Assembly (NCBI RefSeq): GCF_016859285.1
Contig: NC_053412.1
Location: 522,501 to 586,500, forward strand
From: Xiphias gladius
Taxonomy: Eukaryota > Chordata > Actinopteri > Istiophoriformes > Xiphiidae
Reading direction: 5' to 3'
DNA length: 64,000 nucleotides
Below, piece after piece: positions 1 to 11,588 of the stretch. A model generated the notes under the pieces. That model worked only from the letters and a program-made list of their open reading frames with translations. It ran no database searches and was not told where the DNA came from. A program made the position numbers and the translations under genes. How positions within the stretch are numbered: position 1 is the stretch's first letter; every line of letters begins with the position of its first letter.

Positions 1-873
1 AACTAATACTGTATGTACACATTTGTCACTGTGTTGGTCCTACAATCAATAGCAGGAGCTATTTTGGTGCATTCAGAGACACTCGGACATTTAAGGTTTT
101 AAAGGAGGCAAAAATTTCTTGTTGGGCCCCGATTGACCCCCACTGTGGAAGTCTCCAGAGCAGAAATGAGTCGATTAGCTGACTGACAGAAAATTGATTG
201 GCAACAATTTTGATAATTGATTAATAGTTTGTCATTTTTAAGCAAAAAAAAAAAAAAAATCTCCCTGTTTTCAATGGTTATAAACTCAAAATCTTGTTTT
301 TTTTAAACTTTTGCTCAGACAAAAAAAAACAAAAATATTAGATTATGTTCACTTGGGCTTCAGGGAAGGACGATTGACATTTTTAACTATTTCATGAACT
401 TTTACAGACTCAGCAGTCGATCAATCATTAAAGAAAATGACTGTCAGACGTATTGATAACGATAACAATTGCCGGCTGCAGCCGTACACTTCTCTAATGA
501 AGGACTAATACGACCTCGACCGAGGTAACTTCTTGACACACCGGAAAAAGTGAAGCACTTTGATAAAACCACCACTTCACGGCAAAGGAGCAATAAAGAT
601 AAACTTTTCAGAAAAAAGGGGAGACAGAATAAAGATGGATAAATGTGATGAATACAGGAAAACAACGTTTGATTAGAGAAGTGTACCAGTTTCCATCCAA
701 AGATTGTGAATGCACCGGTTTCCGTCAGGCAAACGTCGATCTGCATCCAAAGACGACGGACTGTCTTTGAATGCACCGGCGCTGAAGCGCTGTCAAAGCC
801 GTTTCCTGTGAAAGCTGCAGCCTTTCAAACAATCCGACACGAGCTTCATAATTAAGACACGCACTGCTGTCAG
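1..873. other. Upstream intronic sequence of the SH3YL1-type gene
   Basis: No coding exon was found here. The first recognisable exon starts at 874 in mid-protein, so this stretch is most likely intron of the same gene, with the start codon to the left of the window. Positions about 170-460 resemble the dispersed repeat seen in full at 5205-5530: they share the alternating attgatt / gataat motifs and the region after them. Poly-A and poly-T runs occur at 245-310. Confidence 0.5.
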
Positions 874-3798
874 GTGTCGGACCTGGTGATCATCCTGAAC
901 CAGCGGAGGGCCATCGAGGCGTTCACGAAGGGCGGGAATCTGACGCTGGGCGGGAACTTCACCGTCGCCGTGGGACCTATGGGCAGGTGAGCGCCTGCAC
1001 TCTCGCGCTGTCTGTCTGCCTCTCAGGTGCCTCCGGCCGTAGGTTTTTTACTGTTCAGCCACATTCATGAGACGTTTACTGACGGTTGTTGTGTCCGTGC
1101 TTCGAGGACTGGGGCGGAAACACGGACCGATCCAGCATCCGTTTAACCTGCGCGGCAGTTAAAACATCAGATGTGATTTACTTCAGACGCCGTGACTGAT
1201 GTGTGTGATGTTATGTTTCGAGTGAGAAGGTCAGTGTCGTGTCAGGGCGGTTCTACAGGTTTTGGCGCGTGTTGGCAGGTGTGTGTGGGCGTGGCCAGGT
1301 ATTTGACCAACAGGTAAATGCTGACATCAGTGCCAGAGTGGCAGTCTGTCTGTTCCTGTTGAATACCTGAGCTGCAGTATTAGATATCCAATTATCGCAG
1401 AATACAAATGGAAAAACAACAGTGTCATGTTTCAGCTTCTCAGATTCCGCAGTTATAATTAAAACCACGATGGGCTTGTTCTGCCATTGAAATTTGTAAT
1501 TGTATGATATTACACCTATACTCTCAACATGGGGAGTCACTGCAGTTGGCTAGATTTAACATTTTTTCTTCTCTTTGCTATTGTTTTTTTTTTAATCTGT
1601 AATTTTAATATTTTTGAATGAGGATAAATGTATAAATAAAAATTAAAATTAAAATAACAGAGGTCCTTGGATCGTGCCCTGTGGAACACCACACAGATGC
1701 TGACCCTCTTTATCTTTCTGGTTCTCAGGAATGTGGAGGCAGACGTGGCTCTGCGTAGCACTGCAGCGGTTTTCACCTACTGCAGGTCCAGAGGTTTGTT
1801 TGCCGGTATTTCACTGGAGGGATCCTACCTGATCGAACGCAAAGACACCAACCGCAAGTACGTACGACGCCTAAATGTCTGAACTTTGACTTTTCCAAAT
1901 CAGTGTCTTTCTCTTTATCCTTCTTCGTTTGATCATAAACAAAGTGCTGTAGTGAGTATCTCCGCGTGCACGGTTGCAGGTTTTACTCCCAGGAAATCCG
2001 TGCGTCAGCCATTTTGAACGGCGAAGTGGAGCCGCCATCGGAGTGCTACGACCTTTACCACATCCTGGACGCCTACACCGAGGCGTACACCGCAGACTGG
2101 ACCAGCAAGTTCATGCGTTCAAAGGTGAATGACCACATATACCTCATACAGAGTTCACGCATGATTGGAAATGATACTGTTTGCAGCATTATTGGTCACA
2201 AGATCCTTTTTTTTAATCGTCGGCAGTGTTTTTTTCTTTAGAGTGCTTTGAGGTTTGATGGTCAGTACAAACAGACATGTCCATTACAAATACAGCCCTC
2301 CCTCAACAACTGTATAAAATATAGAATATGTGTGTACAAGGAGAGAGAAACCTTTGAAGCTGAATTTTGACCCCCTGCATTTGTCGTCTTTGTTCACTCT
2401 TTGCCTTCACCTGCCGCGATCAGCTTTAGTTTAGTTAAGCGCCGCTAAAGTGTTTTGGCTGCCACTTTAAAACCTGTATGTCAGGTAGATTTTCTGAAAA
2501 TAGTTACCAGAATCGAAAGTGGCCTATTTTACCGCTAATCACTGTCTACAAAACCAACAAACACAGTAAACCTCACACGGCTCGGAGAAATGACTAAACT
2601 TGCAAGCACGAGTCTGCATTCACAATCTGACAGGGCGGAGTTCACAAGCACGGACCTAAATGGACAAATGAGCAAGTGAACTCAAAGAATCAACTGTGAC
2701 TGGTCACCAGAGCTTTGGATTGGATGGAAAAGGAGCCAGGGACCTTGGGATTTATGTAAAACATACTGTTTCACACTCACTTCAGTTAGGTTTTGGATTT
2801 TCACAATAGCTAACGACTCGTGGCGGAGGGCTACTGTGAGTAATTTTGCTCGCAGCTCTGTCTTCAGCCTTTTGATTGGTGTTTTTTCGAAGTGAACAAA
2901 GTTTTGTTGGTCGGCTGATCCCACATTTTTGTTGCCATAAAATGACTGGATTCATCAGCAGTCACATCCTGTCCCTTGCCCTTGTAATTAATCTGCCTTT
3001 TTTACCATTTTTGGCACTTTCCTACCTTCTTGTTCAGTAGAAAAATCTTTGGCTCACTCACGACTGTTTTGGTTCCATTCAGCTTTTTTTTACCTTCAAC
3101 ATTTTTTCAAATGAAATATTTCCTCTTTTTTTTTTTTACAATGGAAGTTTATGGGAGGAATCTTCAACCTGATACAACCTCAGCCTATTTTCAGTTGCAG
3201 TCTTCATTCCTACTTTAAATGGGTCACCAGATGTTGATCTCCTAAACGTCCGTTCGGCTTCTCGATGTCTGTTTACAGTTCTTGAAACGCTTCAGTTTAC
3301 ATTTTGTGCATTTTTTCAGGCCTCTCAGCTTCCAGCTTTTCCAGAGCAGCATTTCAGCGATCATAAGCATTTCCTGCGGGAAACTTATTTTGTAGATGTT
3401 GCTGAAATCTGTTTCTTTCTCTCTCTGCAGTCGTCTGTCCCTCCATCCAGACCTCCAGCTGCGCCTAAGCAGAGACCTGCCACCAGCCACCAGCCACCAG
3501 CAACCAACACCGGTAAAAGCTCCACGGGGGAAAAACCCCGACAAGTTTTCATTATATTTGTTGATATCTGATAAAACGGTGTATGATGATCTTTGTGTGT
3601 TCAGGTGCACGATCAGGTGCGGGAAGTAAAAACGCCCTCTATCCCAGCGTCTCCATCTCTAAATCCGAATCCTCAGGTGAGCTTTACCTTCCTTGAGCGT
3701 TACGCTGAAAACAGGTATGATGGTTTGTTTCCTTCCCTACCTCCTACTCCTCATTTCCCTACTTACCTTTCCTACTTTACCTCCTCCATTCCTCCTCT

Positions 3799-3844
<46 letters not shown>

Positions 3845-3930
3845 ACTCAGGTCTGTTATTAACTCGCAACCTTGATGAAGCAGCCAATATCAACACACAC
3901 TGAACCCATTAGTAATCCTGCGGCTGTTAG

Positions 3931-3967
<37 letters not shown>

Positions 3968-4614
3968 CTGTACATTAACAGCATAGTGATGTCCTGTTTT
4001 CGTTTTCGGTGTTAAACGCACACAGTTGCCTTTGTTACGAGCGTTTCCCCGCAGTGGGTTTTGAGGCTACAGCTCCCTCTAGTGTTCACAGCAGTGACCT
4101 GCATCTGCACAGAAACTCACCACCAACCTAGAATTTGACATTTCCTCCTGGTTTAAAAGTGACTAAATGAGGTGAAGTTAAAAATCCTGGTATACAGACC
4201 CGTGTTAACAGCTGGCAGTGACGTGCTCGCACTAGTCTTTTAGTCTTAATTCATGTTTTCTCTCTGTTTCAGGTCAGTTTGCCTCCAGAAACTCCCAGAG
4301 CTACGGTACGACGACAAAACTGCAATTCTTAAGACTCTGGTTTAAGCAAATATAATAGGTTATATTACATTATATTATATTATATTAATTTAGCAGATGC
4401 TTCGGCCAAATCGCTGCTACAGTACAAGTTGTTTTTAGCAATAACAACTGCTGCAGGCTATTAAAGCCCTTATTTTCTAAATTAGTTTGTAATGAACTGA
4501 AATATTTCTAAAACAGTTGGTTTGATTGTGATTGTTTATAGAGACCATGATGGTTATATTTAAATTGAGTCATTTTTGTTCTGTAAAATAATTATTTCAA
4601 ACTAAATATAGCAA

Positions 4615-4645
<31 letters not shown>

Positions 4646-5099
4646 GATATATATATAGATATAGATATATATATATAAATGAATAAAAATAACTAAAAAT
4701 TAAAAATAAAACATTTGAAAAATGCATATTTAAAAAAAAAAAAGTACTTTACATTGTAATAATAATTATAAAGTTTATTTACGTAGCTCTTGTCATAATT
4801 ACGAAGTGCTTTATAAAATCCAAACATAAAATAATCATTTTTTAAACAGTTTGTGTTGTTGACATTTTTCTCTTTTTTCTTTTCCTTGAGGTGGAGGATC
4901 GTCAGTGGGCGGGGCCGGTGGGCAGCTGGTTGTCACGGCGACCCACCCCTTCACGGGCCAGCAGCTCGGCGACCTGAGCTTCGTCCCCGGCGACCGAATC
5001 ACCGTTATCACCAAGACCGAGTCCCAGTACGACTGGTGGGAAGGACAGCTGGACGACGGGCGGGTCGGGATCTTCCCCGCCAACTTCGTCGCGTACTGA
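874..5099 (+). CDS. sh3yl1: SH3YL1-like protein (SYLF + SH3 domain), 3' part, seven exons
   Basis: Exons are 874-986, 1729-1857, 1980-2124, 3431-3512, 3605-3676, 4273-4305 and 4891-5099. All have GT-AG borders and phases that agree, giving 260 codons plus TGA at 5097. The first three exons encode the end of a SYLF (Ysc84-like) domain: VSDLVIILNQ, then GGNLTLGGNFTVAVGP, ALRSTAAVFTY and GLFAGISLEGSYL. A Pro/Ser-rich linker follows. The last 60 or so residues are an SH3 domain with ATHPF in the ALYDF position, a YDWWEG motif and GIFPANFVAY at the C terminus. In known members the SYLF domain binds phosphoinositides and the SH3 domain recruits actin and membrane-ruffling partners in the cytoplasm. 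The N-terminal exons lie left of the window, so the record is 5' partial. The SYLF-SH3 order leaves few alternatives; yeast Ysc84 has the same order but intron structure and sequence fit the animal gene. Confidence 0.9.
3802..3842. repeat. (TG)n microsatellite
   Basis: About 20 uninterrupted TG units in an intron of the SH3YL1-type gene, just downstream of the exon ending at 3676. A second tract follows within 100 bp. Confidence 0.95.
3934..3965. repeat. (GT)n microsatellite
   Basis: About 16 GT units in the same SH3YL1-type intron as the tract at 3802. Confidence 0.95.
4619..4680. repeat. (AT)n microsatellite with ATAG interruptions
   Basis: Alternating AT with a few ATAG units in the last intron of the SH3YL1-type gene, about 210 bp before the SH3 exon. 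Confidence 0.9.
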
Positions 5100-5204
5100 T
5101 GCTGCCCCCTGGGCGTCTGTGGAGGAACTGCACCTGAACAACACTTTCTACCGGAGGCACGAGGGGTCAAGAGACAAAATATTATAGGTTTGGGGTAACG
5201 CTTT

Positions 5205-5530
5205 ATTTTAGAGCTGCAACAGTAGGTAAATTAATGGATTAGTCCATTGAAAAATGTTAATCTGCAGCTGTTTTCGTTTTTTTTTCCAACCAAAACCACC
5301 AAACATTTGTGAGAATTCGTTGCGTTTCTTCGTCTCACATTATGGTCATTTTTGGGGGTTTTGACGGTTTTTCAGAAACAAGACATTTGTCATCTCTTTG
5401 TGCTCTGCGATACTTTGAAAGACATTTCTCACTGTTTACGGATGTTTTATAGAAAAAAAACCCACAATCAGTTAATTGAGAAAATAATCAGCCGATTAGT
5501 TGATAATGAAAAAAATCATTAGTTGAACCA
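5205..5530. repeat. Full-length dispersed teleost repeat (short non-autonomous element)
   Basis: The stretch opens with a gagctgcaac-type end followed by attaatggattag, and closes with aaataatcagccgattag and a gttgaacc end. The ends are roughly complementary, as in a short inverted-repeat element. Related partial copies lie at about 170-460 and 13590-13860, with shorter pieces near 12400-12500, 35850, 36030 and 42140. I recognise the pattern as a widespread fish repeat but cannot name its family from sequence alone. It probably lies in the 3' UTR of the SH3YL1-type gene. Confidence 0.6.
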
Positions 5531-7959
5531 GTACTTTATTTCACAGGTTTGTAATTTCCAAATAATCTCCTACAAAGTTTTCTTGATATTCTTGTAATTT
5601 GGTGTAAAGTTTATGCAAAATGGGCATTTTCTCGAAAGGACTGCTCCATCTAAACCCAGTCAAATATTCATTTATTATTAGGAAATCATCAGAAACTTTT
5701 ATTCTTCCATATATTTTGAATTGTATGCTTGCCAAATACAAATATAACATTTTTAGATGTTCAACTGACCTACAACGCTTTGACTAAAAGGTTACAATAG
5801 CTTTTAATTAAAATTCAGTCATTCATTCATTCATTCATTAACAGTTTTCTCTTAAAATTTGTGTCAAATTTCCGGGAAACGTCTTGAAAAATATTCAGAA
5901 ATTTGTTTTTCCATAATCATGAAAAGTGGCACAGTGGCAACTTTGGGCTTCTGCAGCTGTGAACAGAAAACAATTTTTTCTTTTTGAAATTAACTATGAT
6001 TTTGATGAGTTTGGATCAAATCTTTACTACCGCTGTGTAGAAGTTAGAAAGAATCATAAATTATGTTTCATTTTTTTATCTTAATGTGAAAAAAAAAGGT
6101 ACAAAAACTCAGACTTTGTCCCTTTTTAAAAAGCTTCAATAAAAAAAAAGTCTTTTTCCACATTAATGTTCCAAACTTTTACTTTTACACTTGAGCTGCT
6201 GAAGTTCACTGCCTTAAACTTTAGACCCTTTTCTGGTTCCAAACCCTGAAGTCAGTGCTGGGGACGTCTCATAATCCAACAGTTTAGATGAATAAACAAA
6301 GAAAGTCAAATATTACTGATGTCTGACCCAGCCAGTTGAAAGGCTCAGCGCTTAGTTCAGGGAACTTCGGGGTGTCGGAAATGTCAGTGCCAACCGACGT
6401 CTCAGCACTTTGCTCGACCGTTTGAGGTGTTTGTTAGTTTGTTTGTGTTTTATTTAAGAGGTTATTGGTGATAGTGATGGTTCAGTAACGTTCAGCAATA
6501 ATATCATATCAAACAACCCTTTCCTGACCTTTACCTTCAAAATAAAACTGAGAAAACCAAACAAACACAAAGTTCCCTTACGCTTGGTACCAAAATAAAA
6601 TTCATTTTTCACAGAAATACTTCAAAATAAAAGCACTTTTCAAACCAGATCAAGGTCGTTTTACTTTGAAAGGCCTTGGATTTGAATTTTGGGGGAAGCA
6701 TTAAACTTGCAGGTAAAGGTTTTGTTCTTCACTGTGTGTTCATATAAAACAGCATTTAAAGCTTCACTTCTGGGATCTGTTACTGTTTCCACCTTTAAAA
6801 TGTCACCACGGCACTAAATGGGAAGTGGGTGGTATTAATTATTTTTTGACTCTTTATATGTTTATAGCTTATTTATAATGTTTTTTTTTGTTTTTTAAAG
6901 TACAACAGCAGGATTATTCTGTTTAGTTTAGTATGATTAAAATAATTGTGGTGTTTTCTTTGGATTGTTTTTACACATCTGGATGTATAAAGATCATAAA
7001 TAAATCTAATTTATAAAAAATGTTGCTTGCATTTATGCATAGTTTTGCCCAACTCTTGTCAAAGAAATGCTTCAGAAAGTCCAAACTTCTTAAAAAGATC
7101 TAAAAAGTGACAGATAACAGGAAATATCTGAAGAATGACACTTAAACCAGACCAAACCTGAACTCCATCAGTGTTAAGTTGAGTAGAAGTTGGTGTATTT
7201 ACTCTCCTTTTCAAAGATTTAACCTGCTCTTGAGGCTCTGAAGTAAATGTGGAAAGACAAGTCATTTTTTGACTTTTCAAATTCATGCAATTTTTTTTTT
7301 GTTTTTTTTTGTTTAAACTGCCTATAACTCATATATTCCACATATTAAATGCATTCACTTGTACGTTAATTGGTTAGACTGTTTTGAATATACTGATAAT
7401 ATATGGTTGGACAGTAAATCAGCAAAACATAGATGTTAATTTGATTCCCATAATCGGTAAATTATTCAAATAAAGTTTCTTGAACAAACTAGTTCAAATG
7501 TAGAGGAAAGCTGAGAGAACATGGACGCTGCATTTTCCCTCAGGTCTTGAACATTACCCAAAGGCAGAGTTCAGAATCTGCATTTTTCTTTAAGTTATGT
7601 CGGTTTTGTGACCAGGATATTTGTTGTCATTTTGTGTTTGTTTGTGGTGTCTTGAGTGATTTTCCATTCATAAATGTTAAGAGTCACTTTAAACTTTGGC
7701 TCTGCTCCTGTGACTGCTGCTGTAGTTCCTGCTCTTGGCCTGTAGGTGGCAGAGTGGTGCGGCGATGACAGTAACCTGCCATGGAAAGGGACGGTTCTCC
7801 TGCACAATGATGAAAACTCTGACTTTTAAAACATCGACTGGAGTTTTCTGATGATATTTTTGCTTCAGTAGAGCTTTTACTTTTATCTTGATGTTGTTAG
7901 TTTTACTCAGAGTAAGAATTTTCACTTGCTTTCTGAGACTCAGACGATCAGATTGACGC

Positions 7960-8135
7960 CCATCTCTTGTCTGCAGAAGAATAAGAAGCTACAGCCGAGG
8001 GCTGGTTAGCTTAGCTTAGCATAAAGACTGGAGATGGGGGGCAGCTAGGCTCTGCAGTGGCTCTGTGCAAAGTGGCTCTTCTAAAGCTCACTCGTTAAAA
8101 TGTTACATCTCCCTGGTTTAATCTGCACAAAAACC
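7960..8135. repeat. Dispersed repeat with a ttagcttagc core
   Basis: Contains ttagcttagcataaagactgg followed by a region about aaagctcactcgtt and a tttaatctgcacaaaaacc end. Similar copies occur near 21220-21440 (same strand), 26460-27000 and about 15150-15300 (opposite orientation). This is a common teleost short element; edges are approximate. Confidence 0.5.
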
Positions 8136-8651
8136 AAAGTGTCTGATCAACAATTAAACCCCCATTAAACCTGAAACCCCCATAAATCTGAACACATTAT
8201 ATGAACACTTTTTCAGACACTCTGCTCCGATAAATGAAGAGGAGGAAAACTGCATTTCAGTTCGGTTAATTTTCACAGTGATGAAAACAGAACATAGCAA
8301 TAACAAAAATACAACATGAGGATAAAACACACAAGTTCTTTCAAGTGGTAAAGCTCCTCCGACCTCATCTGACGGGGAATCACTCAAAACTGCTGATTCA
8401 GCCTCTAACACGTTTTTGCTGTTTAAAGTTTAAACGTGGCTTCATTCTCTGACGCTCCCTCCGTGTTTTTGTCTTTATTTCAAACCAGAACTAAACACAA
8501 ACCAAAATCAAACCTGTTCATTACAGTTAAAACCGACCAAGACTCAGACTGTGTGTGTGCACATCAGTCCTGTGTGTGCACTCTGTGTGTGCGTGTCGTC
8601 TTTCTCTGCAGGGAGGATCTCTGTTTTCCTGGTTTGGCTGCTCCCCAGCTT

Positions 8652-8657
<6 letters not shown>

Positions 8658-8690
<33 letters not shown>
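8658..8690. repeat. (CA)n microsatellite
   Basis: About 16 uninterrupted CA units in intergenic sequence. Confidence 0.95.
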
Positions 8691-8691
<1 letters not shown>

Positions 8692-9460
8692 ATAGATCAA
8701 CATAATGATTCACTTTGCAGCTGTTAATGTGAGTGTGATGTAATTCATTTTCTTTCCTGCAAAGATGTAAAATCTGTAAATATGTGACCTTCTGGTTTAC
8801 GGAGTTAAAAAAAAAAGAATTAGAAATGTGAATCTGCAACGTGACTGGAAATCTCTGGCAACAGTAGATGTAACAGCTTGATCAGTAGTTCCATGTGCTG
8901 TGGTTCTTGCATAATAGTCTGAATATGTCAGCGGTTTTTCGAAGCCAAAACTCAGGAGAGACTGTAAAGGAAAAGGAGTTATTGATAACGGCAGTCGAAT
9001 TTTGAGCTAGGATGCTCGTGATCAGTTTCCGAGGCGAAGAAAACGTGAAAGACGTGGATGAGGTCTGAGTTTTGGGAATAGTTCACTTCAGTCTCAAAGC
9101 TGACGTATGTGTGTGTGCTCTAAGTGTCAGTGAATTGTGAACACTCAGACTAAAACAACCCCCGGAGTCCAGGGTCATTTGGCTTCGTTTTTGTCTGTAA
9201 GACACAGGTGCCTAAAAAGATGAAAAAATCACAAATATTATTATAGAACAGCTCAAGGTTTCACTATTTATACACACAAATATAGCAGACGAATGTAAGA
9301 AATAAAACCATAATGGTGGATTTACATGTAAAGTGATTTTGTTCCAACTGTTTTTTGTGCCGTTTTCCCTCAGAATACACCAGTGCCTGCACATAACAGT
9401 GCAAATAACTCACAGGCTCTGCAGGGGAGGTAAGGAAGGTTCTAGGATTTACGCGTTTTC

Positions 9461-11549
9461 TCACCGTTTCCTCCAGGTGGCGCCCAGGGAGGGTGGGCGC
9501 GGCCGAGGCTGCCTGTCACAGTCCTCCACCGAATCGGGGAGCGGCACGCCGCTCGTCTCCGGCAGCAGCAGACACAGGCCGCAACCCGCGATGGGTCCGC
9601 TGCTGTACACGACCATGGCAGCCAATGAGATCTCCCCGTTTGGGTTTGGGGGGACGAGGGTGTTGACCAGACAGCCGAGGCGGAAACACAGGTTGACCAG
9701 GGATACACACCGCTGCCTGGATCACAATGACACCGATGACATTATATACAACCTGGTAAATCTCTAAGTGTGTGTGTGTGTGTGTGTGTGTGTACCTGAC
9801 CACAGTGGGGAACAGCTCGATGCTGTACAGCGTAGAGATGAAGATGGCAGCCAGGATGCAGAGTTTTCCCAGCAGAGCCAGACTTATCACCAGCACCGGC
9901 TCACCTGCACACACAATGAACACTACCTATCAATACCCGATCGCCAATCAATAACATGTCAGTTGGGAGCCTTCTTTTTTTCCTCAGAGGTCGTTCAGTC
10001 CATAAACACACTGAACTTATGGAGGAAAATGAACTTCTGACAAAAAAAACCAAAAAACAACTCAGCATGCAAAGCAATAAAATGTATGGATTATTTTCTG
10101 ATTAATGGATCAATCAAAGGTCGTCAGTTTAGGTTGATAAAGGCAGAGAAAAGCAGAAAAGTCTTCACGTTGCCAGCCAGAGAAGTTTTGTCGTTTCCAC
10201 AATCTTTGCTTGGCCGGTCACTGAACCGGATCAAGCCAACACTGAACAACGAGCGACACGGATGCAGCCACGACGCAGCAGTTCGCCATTTTTCTAATAA
10301 ACAGCGTCGTTTGTTTCCAGTTCTCTAAAACGTGCTGAGGTGGTGAACGCAAACCCACCCAACCAGTTCCCCTCACCGTTGTATCTGGACAGCAGTAACG
10401 ACAAGAAGCAGGCAGCGCCGCTCAGGAACAGAGCCAGCATGCTGATTGGCCGTCGCCCCAGGCGAGCCAACGGGACCAGCAGGCAGGGTGCTTCCGACAG
10501 GCCGGAGAAGAACTGGGCGTGGTAGACGCCGACGCCGAATGAGCCGATGTTCATGCAGATGCCGAAGTACGTCAACGCTGACGCTGCGCTGCAGGACAAA
10601 CACAGGTTAACTCATCTCATGTCCTCTCTCATCCTCTTTAATCTCCTCTGTTTCTGCTTCTTTCTAACTGAACAAAACTTTATGTTACGGGTCTCAGAGT
10701 TTCCGATGAGTTTCCTAGAAATGAAGGGATATTTAACTAAATTCCCAGGGGGATTCCTGGAAGGGACCGTATGATTTGGTGCTTAAAATGAGGGAAATGG
10801 AGACAAGTGTTGATTATTATTTGGTTTTGTGTACGATGACGTTTAATCGATGAGGGTATTACTGATGATTCATTTATTGATCTATTTCTTTCTTTCATAA
10901 AAACGCATTTGTCACCAACAATGAGGCTAATTTCTCTGAGGAACTGTAGAAAATACATCTGGAAAATGAAAATGAGACGTGGAATTGAAAAACATAGAAC
11001 AAACCTTACCTAGTGTCACCTTAGTGTTTGCTACACATGTACACATTCACCGCACTCTGGGTGAGTCTGTACAGTACACAACAAAAGGTCCAGCGGTAAA
11101 ACTGTCACGGTCATTTAATCAGTGTGATGTGAAAAAACTCAGATTTTAGCTGAAAGGCTCATTTTCATCAGAAGTCCTTGTGCAGGTGGATGATTCACAC
11201 ATGAAAAGAAAGAAAGAAAAAAAAGTTTCGTACATGTACAAGAAACATGTGAGAAACATCCACACACTTCTATATCATTTCATATCGTCGTCAAGCTGCA
11301 GTGAGTTTAGGACGCAGCAACTCGTCCAGCTGCGCTCGTCTGTCTACATCTGAAATGTTTTTATGGATGTGATGACAGCTCGCCCGACCAATCGGTGAAC
11401 TGTGGGGGCGGGGTCTGTAACATAAGACGCCAAAAATGTGTTTTCGTTTGTCACTTGTTGTCGTCGCTGCTGTTATGTGTCACGTTTGTCCAGTCGTTTC
11501 TTTAGCAAAGTTACAACACAACCTAAAGAGGATCAAAATACTAGTGCTC

Positions 11550-11588
<39 letters not shown>

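Larger units (their letters stand above)
5100..9460. other. Convergent intergenic region between the SH3YL1-type and SLC22-like genes
   Basis: The plus-strand SH3YL1-type gene and the minus-strand transporter face each other, so both 3' UTRs must lie here. AATAAA hexamers on the plus strand at about 6138 and 6541 are candidate poly(A) signals. No open frame here resembles a protein. The region holds repeat copies (5205-5530, and about 7960-8135), the CA tract at 8658, short ATTC repeats near 5818, and AT-rich sequence. Confidence 0.6.

Noticed and set aside
444-776. 110-codon minus-strand frame
   Set aside because: No family resemblance, no splice context; within an intron and repeat area.
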